From Sphingopyxis sp. (GTDB lineage Bacteria; Pseudomonadota; Alphaproteobacteria; Sphingomonadales; Sphingomonadaceae): a stretch of 56,385 nucleotides of DNA. Made by a program: the position numbers and the translations under genes. The notes under the pieces are model-generated. The model searched no databases. It was given only the letters and a program-made list of their open reading frames with translations, and was not told the origin of the DNA. The stretch lies in contig JASBSJ010000056.1 in assembly GCA_030148985.1 (NCBI GenBank), positions 1 to 56,385 on the forward strand, in the 5' to 3' direction. The number at the start of each line of letters is the position of its first letter. The first letter of the stretch is position 1. This document shows, piece after piece, positions 18,023 through 26,058 of the stretch.

Positions 18023-18541
18023 TCATCCGGCACAGCGCGTATAGCGCATCGCACCCGCGGCGGCACCCTCGCCCGCATCGCGGCGCACGAGCGTCTTGCC
18101 GCCGTCGGCTAGCGTGAGCGTCATCCGCCGATCCCATTGCTCGCCCTCGCCGCTGAAGCGGTAATCGGCGACGATGCGGCTGGCATCGCTTTCCTGCACG
18201 CGCGCGAGTTCGCCGTGCGATTCGTAGAAACGCAGGTTGGTCGCGTCGATCGTCAGCGCGGTGAGGTCGGTGCCCTTGCGCGCGGTGCAGTCGGCGGCCT
18301 TGAGCGCCCAGCGACCACGGATTGCGGACGGGATCGTATCGCCGTCGATGCGGGCGCCGGCATCGTCCGGCGCGGGGGCATCGGCGTCGCCGCCCGCGGC
18401 CCCGGTTTCGGCGGGCGCCGGGCGCTCGGCCTTTTTTACCGGGCTGATCGCGGCGCTATCCTCGGGGCCTTTCTCCTCGTCCTGCCCGCCGCTGCACGCG
18501 GCAAGCAGAAGGGTCGCGGCAGGCATCGTCCATCGCATCAT
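18023..18541 (-). CDS. Putative lipoprotein, unknown function
   Basis: A 172-residue protein starting MMRWTMPAATLLLAACSGG, with a clear lipobox (LAAC) and a charged Ala/Pro/Asp linker of about 60 residues. The C-terminal domain (from IDGDTIPSAIRGRWA) has three cysteines and predicted beta strands and ends in RYTRCAG. AAGGAGAAGG precedes the start; a second ATG follows immediately at 18538. I recognise no family. With the I78-type gene it forms a pair of envelope lipoproteins inserted between mmsA and the acyl-CoA dehydrogenase on the same strand. Confidence 0.75.
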   Translation of the reverse strand: MMRWTMPAATLLLAACSGGQDEEKGPEDSAAISPVKKAERPAPAETGAAGGDADAPAPDDAGARIDGDTIPSAIRGRWALKAADCTARKGTDLTALTIDATNLRFYESHGELARVQESDASRIVADYRFSGEGEQWDRRMTLTLADGGKTLVRRDAGEGAAAGAMRYTRCAG

Positions 18542-18605
18542 CGTCCTTCTCCTTCGCACGGAGAAATGTCCGACCCGGCGCATGGGTTTCATCGGCGCTT
18601 GCCGA

Positions 18606-20111
18606 TCAACCCATGGTCGGGATGACGAAGGCGTTGCCGCCGTCCGGCGATCCGTCGGGCCAGCGCGCGGTGATCGTTTTCACCTTGGTCCAGAATTTCA
18701 CGCCTTCCATGCCGTGCTGGTTGGTGTCGCCGAACGCCGAGCGTTTCCAGCCGCCGAACGTGTGATAGGCGACGGGCACCGGGATTGGCACATTGATGCC
18801 AACCATGCCGACCTGCACGCGCGCGGCAAATTCGCGCGCCGCGTGACCGTTGCGCGTGAAGATCGCGACGCCATTGCCGTACTGATGCTTCGACGGCAGT
18901 TCGAGCGCAGCCTCGAAATCTGCCGCGCGGACGATCTGGAGCACGGGACCGAAGATTTCTTCCTTGTACGATTCCATGTCGGGGGTGACATGGTCGAACA
19001 GCGTCGGGCCGACGAAGAAGCCCTGTTCATGCCCCTGCAAGGTGAAGCCGCGGCCGTCGACGACGAGTTCGGCGCCTTCGTCGGCGCATTTGGCGATCCA
19101 GCCTTCGACCTTTTCCTTGTGCGCCTGAGTCACCACAGGGCCGTAATGCGCCTCGGCATCGGTCGATACGCCGACGCGCAGCGCCTCGATCGCGGGGATC
19201 AATTTCTCCCGGAGCCGGTTGGCGGTATCCTCACCGACGGGGACGACGACGGGCAGCGCCATGCAGCGCTCGCCCGCCGAGCCGAAGGCGGCGCCGGTGA
19301 GGTCGTTCACCACCTGATCGAGATCGGCGTCGGGCATGACGATGCCATGATTCTTCGCGCCGCCCATCGCCTGCACACGCTTTCCGTTCGCGACGCCGCG
19401 GTTGTAGACATAATGCGCGATGTCCGACGAGCCGACGAAGCTGACCGCGCCGATGTCGGGGTGGTCGAGGATCGCGTCGACCATTTCCTTGTCACCGTGG
19501 ACGGTCTGGAAAATGCCCTCGGGCATCCCGGCCTCGAGGAACAGCTCCGACAGGCGGACGGGTACGCTGGGGTCGCGCTCGCTGGGTTTCAAAATGAAGG
19601 CGTTGCCCGTCGCGGTCGCGACGCCGCCCATCCACAGCGGGATCATCGCGGGAAAATTGAATGGCGTGATCCCCGCGCCGATGCCGACCGGCTGGCGCAT
19701 CGAATAGACGTCGATGCCGGGGCCGGCGCCCTGCGTATATTCGCCCTTCAGCACATGCGGGATGCCGCAGCAAAATTCGATGACCTCCAGGCCGCGCTGG
19801 ATGTCACCCTTTGAATCGGCGATCACCTTGCCATGTTCGGCCGACAGCATTTCGGCGAGCTGGTTCATATTGGCTTCGACGAGGCGTTTGAATTCGAACA
19901 TCACGCGCGCGCGGCGCTGCGGGTTGGTCGCCGCCCAGGCGGGCTGCGCGGCCTTTGCGGCGGCCACCGCACGGTCGAGGATGGCGCGGTCGCCGAGCGC
20001 GACCTGCGCCTGCACGCCGCCATTATTGGGGTCGAGGACATCGCCGAAGCGGCCGGAACGCTGTGCGCCGCCGCCGGCACCGCCGACGATATGGTGGTCG
20101 ATCTGTCGCAT
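18606..20111 (-). CDS. mmsA: Methylmalonate-semialdehyde dehydrogenase (CoA-acylating)
   Basis: A 501-residue aldehyde dehydrogenase. The catalytic cysteine is C283 in FGSAGERCMAL, the oxyanion asparagine is in TPFNFP (about residue 152), and PSERDPS and EIFGPVLQ are family motifs. The lack of a general-base Glu in the usual ELGGK motif (AMGGAKNHG is found instead) is characteristic of MmsA. It converts methylmalonate semialdehyde to propionyl-CoA in valine and inositol breakdown. The start at 20111 is the one giving the family N-terminus; the long upstream frame overlaps the lysR gene. A 16-base palindrome lies 22 bases upstream. Confidence 0.93.
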   Translation of the reverse strand: MRQIDHHIVGGAGGGAQRSGRFGDVLDPNNGGVQAQVALGDRAILDRAVAAAKAAQPAWAATNPQRRARVMFEFKRLVEANMNQLAEMLSAEHGKVIADSKGDIQRGLEVIEFCCGIPHVLKGEYTQGAGPGIDVYSMRQPVGIGAGITPFNFPAMIPLWMGGVATATGNAFILKPSERDPSVPVRLSELFLEAGMPEGIFQTVHGDKEMVDAILDHPDIGAVSFVGSSDIAHYVYNRGVANGKRVQAMGGAKNHGIVMPDADLDQVVNDLTGAAFGSAGERCMALPVVVPVGEDTANRLREKLIPAIEALRVGVSTDAEAHYGPVVTQAHKEKVEGWIAKCADEGAELVVDGRGFTLQGHEQGFFVGPTLFDHVTPDMESYKEEIFGPVLQIVRAADFEAALELPSKHQYGNGVAIFTRNGHAAREFAARVQVGMVGINVPIPVPVAYHTFGGWKRSAFGDTNQHGMEGVKFWTKVKTITARWPDGSPDGGNAFVIPTMG

Positions 20112-20132
20112 GGATGTGAGTCTCCCAAAAGA

Positions 20133-20148
20133 TGTTGCCGCTGCAACA
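20133..20148. promoter_or_regulatory. Palindrome between mmsA and lysR, candidate LysR-type operator
   Basis: TGTTGCCGCTGCAACA is a 6-4-6 perfect dyad and contains a T-N11-A spacing, as LysR-family sites do. It lies 22 bases before the mmsA start and 63 before the divergent lysR start. A weaker dyad, TGCAG-N7-CTGCA, is at 20182-20198. Role inferred from position and symmetry. Confidence 0.5.
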
Positions 20149-20210
20149 GACCAATCGGGGCGCGATTGCAAGGGATAGACTTGCAGCACGATCCTGCATA
20201 TTCGCAGCAT

Positions 20211-21098
20211 ATGGGCTGGGACAGGCTGCAATATTTCCTGATGGTCGCGCGCCACGGCACGCTCGCGCGCGCAGCGGCGGCGCTGCATGTCGATGCGACG
20301 ACGGTGAGCCGTCATGTCAGCGCGCTGGAAGCGGCGCTCCAGCAGACGCTGTTCGAACGCGCGCCGACGGGATTCGTTCTGACCGCCGCGGGCCGGGCCC
20401 TCGTTCCGCACGCCGAAGCGATGGCGGCGGCAGCGGCGCGCATCCATAAGGCGTCCGAAGGCTCATCGGCGCTGTCGGGGCAACTCCGCGTCAGCGTGTC
20501 TGAAGGCTTCGGCAACAGCTTTATCGCGCCGCGGCTCGGCCGCTTCGTCGCGGCGCATCCCGAGCTTGAGATCGACCTTGTCGCCTCATCTGGGTTCCTC
20601 AACCCGTCGCGGCGCGAAGCCGATATGGCGGTGCTGCTCGCGCGGCCGCGCAAGGGACCGCTGATCACGCGCAAGCTCGCCGATTACAGCCTCGGCCTCT
20701 ACGCCCCCGCCGATCGGTCCGACTGGCAGGCGGCGGTCACCGCCATGCCGTTATCGCGCGCGGGCATTCCGGTGATCGGCTATATTCCTGACATTCTCTA
20801 TGCGCCCGAACTCGACTATCTGGGCGAGATCGAACCGGGGCTGCGCGCCACCGTTCGCTCGTCGAGCATCCTTGCACAGCGGCGCATGATCGCGGGCGGT
20901 GCGGGGGTTGGCGTGCTGCCCTGCTTCCTCGCCGCGGGCGATCCGGCGCTGGTCCGCGTTCGGCCCGATCAGGCCATCGCGCGCGCCTTCTGGCTGGCGC
21001 TCCACCGCGACGTCGCGCCGCAGCCGCGGATCAGGGCGTTTATCGACTGGCTGGATGCCGAGGTAAGGGAGAGCCGGGGGTTGCTGGTTCCGGACTAA
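20211..21098 (+). CDS. LysR-family transcriptional regulator, probable regulator of the mmsA cluster
   Basis: A 295-residue LysR-type regulator. The winged helix-turn-helix (residues 5-60) shows RLQYFLMVARHGTLARAAAA and TTVSRHVSALE; the effector domain of about 200 residues follows from LSGQLRVSVSEGF. It is transcribed divergently from mmsA across a 99-base gap holding a palindrome, the standard arrangement for a LysR protein controlling its neighbour. An acyl-CoA or branched-chain intermediate is a reasonable effector but is not shown. The start at 20211 gives a normal family N-terminus; the frame upstream of it is antisense to mmsA. Confidence 0.88.
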   Translation: MGWDRLQYFLMVARHGTLARAAAALHVDATTVSRHVSALEAALQQTLFERAPTGFVLTAAGRALVPHAEAMAAAAARIHKASEGSSALSGQLRVSVSEGFGNSFIAPRLGRFVAAHPELEIDLVASSGFLNPSRREADMAVLLARPRKGPLITRKLADYSLGLYAPADRSDWQAAVTAMPLSRAGIPVIGYIPDILYAPELDYLGEIEPGLRATVRSSSILAQRRMIAGGAGVGVLPCFLAAGDPALVRVRPDQAIARAFWLALHRDVAPQPRIRAFIDWLDAEVRESRGLLVPD

Positions 21099-21103
21099 AC
21101 CTT

Positions 21104-21133
21104 CGTCATTGCGAGCGAAGCGAAGCAATGACG
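21104..21133. repeat. Short form of the GTCATTGCGAG repeat
   Basis: CGTCATTGC at 21104-21112 and GCAATGACG at 21125-21133 form a 9-base inverted repeat around a GAGCGAAGCGAA core. The outer arms and GAGCGAAGCGA sequence match the long repeat at 35142-35233. It fills the gap between the convergent lysR and uxuB genes. Confidence 0.75.
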
Positions 21134-21136
21134 GGA

Positions 21137-22465
21137 TTAGTCGCGATTGCGGGGCCGCCATTCCGACGCGATCAGGCCGCCGTCGCCGAACAATTTTTCT
21201 ATCGCGTCCGGACCCGCCGCCGCCTCGCGCAACCTGTCCGCCAGCGGATCGTCGATCGGATGATCGCTCCGCAGAAAGGCGATCCACGCCGCAATCGCGG
21301 TTTCGATCGACACGCAGCGCGCACCGCGCGCCTGATGCCATGCCAGCGTCTCCAGCCAGCGCTGCGGGATCTTCTGGCTGCCGTCCATCGCGATCTGGAT
21401 CAGCCGATGATCGAGCGCGGGGTTGGCGAAGCGATCGAGCAAGGCATCGGCATAGGCGCCAAGATCCTGCCCCGGCGCGGCGTCGATCGTCGGCGCGGCC
21501 TCGGCGCGCATCAGCCGCTCGATCACCGGGCGGATGGCGGGATCGGCGATCGCCTGATGGACAAAATCATGCCCGCGCCCCAGCCCGATATAGGCAAGCG
21601 CCGAATGCGCGCCGTTGAGCATCCTGAGCTTCGCGGTCTCATAGGGCGCGACGTCGGCAACGAGTTCAGCCCCGACCGCCTCCCAGCGCGGACGCGGGCC
21701 GGCGAAATCATCCTCGATCACCCACTGGCTGAATCCCTCGGTGACAACAGCGCCCTCATCGCGCGCGCCGAGCGCGGCTTCAACCGCGGCACGATCGGCG
21801 TCGGTGGTCGCGGGGACGATGCGGTCGATCATCGTCGCCGGACAGGTGCATTCGCGATCGAACCAGTCGATGAGACCCGGCTGCTCGGCAGCAAGATATT
21901 GCCGCATCAGCCGTCGCAGCACGGCGCCGTTGTTCGCCAGATTGTCGCAGCTGAGCAAGGTCAGCCCGCCGAGCCCCGCCGTCTGGCGCGCGGCGAGCGC
22001 GGCGCCGACGAAGCGGTACAGGCTCGACGCACGCTTTGCCGCATCAAGGTCGAGCGACCCGTCGGCGGCACGCAAATAGCCCTTTTCGGTCACGGTAAAG
22101 CTGACGATATGCGTCGTCGGTGCAGCGATGGCATCAATGATGGCCTGCGCTTCGTCAGCCGCGACGAGCACCTTTTGCACCGCGCCGATGACGCGCAACT
22201 CGGTGCCCGCCGCACTGCGGCTGCTGACCGTGTAAAGCCCGTCTTGCGGGTTCAACTGCGCCGCGACGTCGCCCGAACGCAGCGACACGCCGATGATGCC
22301 CCAGTCGCGATCGCCCGCGTTCATCGCGTCGTCGGTATAGACCGCCTGATGTGCGCGGTGGAAGGCGCCGATGCCGATATGGACGATGCCCGCCGCCTGC
22401 GCGCCGCGGTTGTAGCCCGGCGTCTGCACCGACGCCGGGAGCGGCGTTTGCGCCGACAGCCTCAC
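21137..22465 (-). CDS. uxuB: Mannitol-dehydrogenase-family hexuronate reductase (UxuB type, fructuronate reductase)
   Basis: A 442-residue polyol dehydrogenase. Near the N-terminus GIVHIGIGAFHRAHQAVYTDD is the UxuB/MtlK-type dinucleotide-binding start; VTEKGY, MVDRIVPA-like MIDRIVPAT, WVIEDDF, KLRMLNGAHS and QIAMDGSQKIPQR are all family motifs. UxuB reduces D-fructuronate to D-mannonate with NADH. The start is GTG at 22465, which overlaps the uxaC stop by four bases (GTGA); the longer frame upstream is antisense-free but lies inside uxaC. The protein is somewhat shorter than E. coli UxuB (about 486). Last gene of a four-gene operon. It may instead reduce tagaturonate here, because the window has an altronate dehydratase but no mannonate dehydratase. 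Confidence 0.85.
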   Translation of the reverse strand: MRLSAQTPLPASVQTPGYNRGAQAAGIVHIGIGAFHRAHQAVYTDDAMNAGDRDWGIIGVSLRSGDVAAQLNPQDGLYTVSSRSAAGTELRVIGAVQKVLVAADEAQAIIDAIAAPTTHIVSFTVTEKGYLRAADGSLDLDAAKRASSLYRFVGAALAARQTAGLGGLTLLSCDNLANNGAVLRRLMRQYLAAEQPGLIDWFDRECTCPATMIDRIVPATTDADRAAVEAALGARDEGAVVTEGFSQWVIEDDFAGPRPRWEAVGAELVADVAPYETAKLRMLNGAHSALAYIGLGRGHDFVHQAIADPAIRPVIERLMRAEAAPTIDAAPGQDLGAYADALLDRFANPALDHRLIQIAMDGSQKIPQRWLETLAWHQARGARCVSIETAIAAWIAFLRSDHPIDDPLADRLREAAAGPDAIEKLFGDGGLIASEWRPRNRD

Positions 22466-23874
22466 AGCTTGTACGCGGCCTTGGCGAGATTGTAGCTGAG
22501 GTCGGCCGCGAGTTCGGCGGCTTCCCATTCCTCCAGCCGGCGCTCGGCAACAAGCTGCGCCAGAAAGCCGCAGTCGATACGCCGCGCGACGTCGTGGCGC
22601 GCGGGGATCGACAGGAAGGCGCGCGTGTCGTCGTTGAAGCCGACTGTGTTGTAGAAACCGGCGGTCTCGGTCGTCTGCGAGCGGAAGCGCCGCATCCCCT
22701 CGGGACTGTCGTGGAACCACCAGGCGGGGCCGAGCTTCAGCGCCGGATAATGGCCCGCAAGCGGCGCGAGCTCCCTCGCGTAGCTCGTCTCGTCGAGAGT
22801 GAAGAGGATGATCGTCAGCGCCGCTTCGTTGCCATATTTGCCGAGCAGCGGGCGCAGCGCATGAACATAGTCGGTGCCCATGGGGATATCCGCGCCCTTG
22901 TCGCGACCATAATTCGCGAACAACCAAGGGTTGTGATTGCGGAACGCGCCGGGGTGGATCTGCATGACGAGGCCATCGTCGAGGCTCATCCCCGCCATCA
23001 CCGTCAGCATATGCGCGCGGAACAGCTCGGCATCGGCAGCGCTGACGTCGGCGCTCGTGACGCGCGCGAACAGCGCCTCGGCCTCGGCGTCGGACAGGTT
23101 GGCGGTTGCCGCGGTCGGGTGACCATGATCGGTTGAGGTTGCGCCCATGCCGGCGAAGAAGGCACGGCGATTGCGGTGCGCGGCGAGATAGCCGGCATAG
23201 CTGAACGCATCCTCACCCGACAATTCGGAGAAGCGCGCGAGATTATCGCGGAATCCTTCGAATTCGGGATCGACCACGGGGTCGGGGCGATAGGCGGTGA
23301 TGACGCGGCCCGCCCATTCGCCGCTGGCATTGGCGGCGCGGATGACGGCGTGATGGTCGAGCGTGTCGAGCGGGCTTTCGGTCGTCGCGATCACCTCGAT
23401 CCCGAAGCGGTCGAACAGCGCGCGCGGGCGGAAAGCATCGGTCGCCAGCGCCTCGGTGATCCGGTCGTAATAAAGGTCCGACGTTTCAGCCGAAAATTGC
23501 ACGTCGAAACCGAAGGCCTCGGCGAACACCCAGTCCATCCACATGCGCGACGGGGTGCCGCGGAAGAGATGATAGTTTTGCGCGAATATCCGCCAGCTCT
23601 CGCGCGGGTCGGCCTCCGGGTTGCCGATGCCGAGCGCATCGAGCGACACCCCCTGCGAATAGAGCATACGGAACACATAATGGTCGGGATGAAGCAGCAG
23701 TTCCGCCGCATTGCCAAAGGGTGCGTTGCCCGCGAACCATGCCGGATCGGTGTGCCCGTGAGGGCTGACGATCGGCAGGGCCGCAACCTCCCTATAGAGC
23801 CGGCGCGCAATGTCGCGCTGCGCCGGGTCGGACGGAAAGAGGCGATCGGGTGACAGGTGCAGCGGGCGCGCCAT
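22462..23874 (-). CDS. uxaC: Glucuronate/galacturonate isomerase UxaC
   Basis: A 470-residue member of the uronate isomerase branch of the amidohydrolase superfamily. HGHTDPAWF near residues 39-47 supplies metal-site histidines; HPDHYVFRMLYSQG, RALFDRFGIEVIATTESPLD and the late WWFHDSPEGM are all typical. It interconverts D-glucuronate and D-fructuronate, and D-galacturonate and D-tagaturonate, the entry step of hexuronate breakdown. The start at 23874 (MARPLHLSPDRLFP) matches the family and lies five bases before the MFS stop at 23879; the longer frame overlaps the transporter. Very close spacing indicates one operon from 25991 to 21137. Confidence 0.94.
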   Translation of the reverse strand: MARPLHLSPDRLFPSDPAQRDIARRLYREVAALPIVSPHGHTDPAWFAGNAPFGNAAELLLHPDHYVFRMLYSQGVSLDALGIGNPEADPRESWRIFAQNYHLFRGTPSRMWMDWVFAEAFGFDVQFSAETSDLYYDRITEALATDAFRPRALFDRFGIEVIATTESPLDTLDHHAVIRAANASGEWAGRVITAYRPDPVVDPEFEGFRDNLARFSELSGEDAFSYAGYLAAHRNRRAFFAGMGATSTDHGHPTAATANLSDAEAEALFARVTSADVSAADAELFRAHMLTVMAGMSLDDGLVMQIHPGAFRNHNPWLFANYGRDKGADIPMGTDYVHALRPLLGKYGNEAALTIILFTLDETSYARELAPLAGHYPALKLGPAWWFHDSPEGMRRFRSQTTETAGFYNTVGFNDDTRAFLSIPARHDVARRIDCGFLAQLVAERRLEEWEAAELAADLSYNLAKAAYKL

Positions 23875-23878
23875 GGCG

Positions 23879-25189
23879 CTATTTTGCGCCTTCCACGCCG
23901 ACCGGCGCGAGGCGCGGGCTGAGGATATGCACCGCGAGCACCGCGAGGAAATAGACGGTCGTGCAGGCGGCGAAGATGAGCGTGTAATTGCCCCCCGTCG
24001 CATCGAGCACGAGCCCGGTCGACTTCGCCATGATCATGCCGCCGACGCCGCCCATGAAACCGCCGAGCCCGATCACCGATCCGACCGCGCGTTTCGGGAA
24101 CATGTCGGGCGGGATCGACAGGATCGTTGAGGAAAAGGCCTGATGTCCGGCGAGCGCGATACCGATCAGCACGACCGCGAGCCACATATTTTCCAGCCCC
24201 GTGACGAACAAGAGCGGCAGCACGCAGAGGCCCGCGCCGATCATCGTCACCTTGCGCGCAAAATTGACGCTGTGCCCGGTCTGGATCAGCTTCGACGACA
24301 CCCAGCCGCCAAGGATGCTGCCGACATCGGACAGCAGATACATGATGATCATCGGCAGCAGCACGATCTTGAGATCGACGTCATAGGTCGAGGCGAAATA
24401 TTTGGGCAGCCAGAAGAGCATCAGGAACCACACCGGGTCGGTCAGGAATTTCGCCATCGCAAAGGCCCAGGCCTCGCGCTTGGTGACGATCTTGCCCCAG
24501 CCGATGCGCTCGACCTTTTCGGGCGGGTCATGTTCGATCCACGCGAGTTCGGCCTCGCTGACCTTCCCGCTTTCGCGCGGATTGCTGTAGAGCCAGAGCC
24601 ACAGAATGAGCAGAACAACGCCGAATAAGCCCGAATAGATGAAGGTTTCGCGCCAGTCGAAGCCCATCCAGACCATGAAAAGCCAGATCGTCGGGGCCGT
24701 CAGGATCACGCCGATCGTCGTCGCGCTGTTGACCCAGCCAATCGCATAGGAGCGTTCCTTTTGCGGGAACCACTCGCTCGACGCGCGCACGACCGACGGG
24801 AAGTGCCCCGCCTCGCCGACACCCAGCACGATGCGCGCGAGCATGAAGGACGCGACCGACGATGCAAAGCCGTGCGCGACATGGCCGACGGTCCAGATCG
24901 AAATGGCAATCGCATAGCCGACCTTGGGTCCGAAGCGGTCGATGAGCCAGCCCATGAGTAGGAAGCCGAGCGCATAGGCGGCCTGGAAAGCGGTGACGAT
25001 GTTGCCATAGTCATTCTCGCTCCACCCCAGCTCGGTGCCGAGCGTCGGTGCGAGCAGGCCGAGCATGGTGCGGTCGATATAGTTAACCGTCGTCGCGGCG
25101 AACAGCACCGCGACGATCATCCAGCGATAGCGCCCGGATCGTGGCACCGGCACCGCCGCACCCGTGTCTGCGATTGCCTGTGCCATCAT
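23879..25189 (-). CDS. exuT: MFS hexuronate transporter, ExuT-like
   Basis: A 436-residue major facilitator protein with about 12 hydrophobic helices. The N-terminal segment TTVNYIDRTMLGLLAPTL and the loop motif GWLIDRFGPKVGYA, plus ASSEWFPQKERSYAIG, are those of the ACS/hexuronate and glucarate transporter branch. It would import galacturonate or glucuronate across the inner membrane by proton symport. The ATG at 25189 has GGGAG just upstream; a second ATG follows at 25186. Its place between the hydratase-like gene and uxaC supports the substrate. Oligouronides would need another carrier. Confidence 0.85.
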   Translation of the reverse strand: MMAQAIADTGAAVPVPRSGRYRWMIVAVLFAATTVNYIDRTMLGLLAPTLGTELGWSENDYGNIVTAFQAAYALGFLLMGWLIDRFGPKVGYAIAISIWTVGHVAHGFASSVASFMLARIVLGVGEAGHFPSVVRASSEWFPQKERSYAIGWVNSATTIGVILTAPTIWLFMVWMGFDWRETFIYSGLFGVVLLILWLWLYSNPRESGKVSEAELAWIEHDPPEKVERIGWGKIVTKREAWAFAMAKFLTDPVWFLMLFWLPKYFASTYDVDLKIVLLPMIIMYLLSDVGSILGGWVSSKLIQTGHSVNFARKVTMIGAGLCVLPLLFVTGLENMWLAVVLIGIALAGHQAFSSTILSIPPDMFPKRAVGSVIGLGGFMGGVGGMIMAKSTGLVLDATGGNYTLIFAACTTVYFLAVLAVHILSPRLAPVGVEGAK

Positions 25190-25208
25190 GCTCTCCCGTG
25201 TTTTGCTT

Positions 25209-25991
25209 CTAATAGCTTGTGATCGTGCAGCCGACGCGGATTTTTCCGTCGAACAGCGCTTCGGCCCGCTGGCCGGGCCGGACCTCGTGAATACCGGTAA
25301 TCGCGCCCGCCGACACCCAGGTGCCGGGCGTGATCGCGATGCCGCGCGCGCGCAATATGTCGATCAGAAACAGCGCCGAGCCAAAGGGGCCATCGAGCAT
25401 CGCCTCCATCGTCGCGGCGCCGACGCGTGCGCCATCGACGAACATCTCGACGGGCATGTGGATCAGGTCGGCGTCCTGCCAGCCGGGGATCGAAGCGCCA
25501 AGGATCAGCCCCTTGTTGTTGCCATAGTCCGACGTGGTGACCGCGGGACCGTGGCGGTTGATGTCGGCGAAAGGCGAGCTCGCAATCTCGATCCCCGTGC
25601 GGACATCGGCGATGCACTGTTTCACGCTGTCGATGTCATAATCGCGCGTGCCGACTTCGCCCAGGCAGAGCAGCACCTCGGCCTCGGCCGCGGCAAAGCC
25701 GTCGGCATAGACGGGCATCGCCGGATCGGCCGCGGCATCGAAAATTTCGTCGGCGAAGATCGGACCGGTCAGGCGGTTGCCGCCAAAGCGATCGACGAGA
25801 TCGGGAGCGATTCGCCCGACCTTCCACCCGCCGACACGCCGCCCGTCGAGGGCGATCGCGCGATCCTGGATCGCATAGGCCTCCGCCATCGTTTGCGGCA
25901 TCGCGCCGGGATAGGCGGTAAGCGGTGTCTTTCCCGCACGCGCGTCGATAAATGCGCGCGCCACATTTTCCTGATCGCTTGTTGCCGCCAT
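25209..25991 (-). CDS. 2-keto-4-pentenoate hydratase / fumarylacetoacetase-family protein in the hexuronate operon
   Basis: A 260-residue protein resembling MhpD-type hydratases: AYAIQDRAIAL and GGWKVGRIA near the N-terminus, a metal-site region with AEAEVLLCLGE, and GIEIASSPFADI. Family members hydrate 2-hydroxypenta-2,4-dienoate or act as decarboxylases on related 2-keto acids. No aromatic-degradation genes lie nearby; it is the first gene of the uxaC operon, so a 2-keto-3-deoxy sugar acid substrate is likely but not defined. Two starts are possible (26000 or 25991); 25991 is listed because a GAGGG run lies 11 bases before it and only 2 before the other. The LacI-type operator is 37 bases upstream. 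Confidence 0.75.
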   Translation of the reverse strand: MAATSDQENVARAFIDARAGKTPLTAYPGAMPQTMAEAYAIQDRAIALDGRRVGGWKVGRIAPDLVDRFGGNRLTGPIFADEIFDAAADPAMPVYADGFAAAEAEVLLCLGEVGTRDYDIDSVKQCIADVRTGIEIASSPFADINRHGPAVTTSDYGNNKGLILGASIPGWQDADLIHMPVEMFVDGARVGAATMEAMLDGPFGSALFLIDILRARGIAITPGTWVSAGAITGIHEVRPGQRAEALFDGKIRVGCTITSY

Positions 25992-26027
25992 CTTTCTCAT
26001 TTCCCTCTTCCGCGAAGCGGTGTAAGA

Positions 26028-26039
26028 GACACCGGTGTC
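26028..26039. promoter_or_regulatory. LacI-type operator A, between the uxaC operon and uxaA
   Basis: GACACCGGTGTC is a perfect 12-base palindrome, and it extends to TTGACA on the minus strand (26036-26041), a possible -35 of the hydratase-exuT-uxaC-uxuB operon. It lies 20 bases before the uxaA ATG. It shares its ACCGGT core and TGACACC half with four further sites at 32173, 32318, 39255 and 39304. Confidence 0.8.
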
Positions 26040-26058
26040 AAAGGCAAGCGAATATCCG

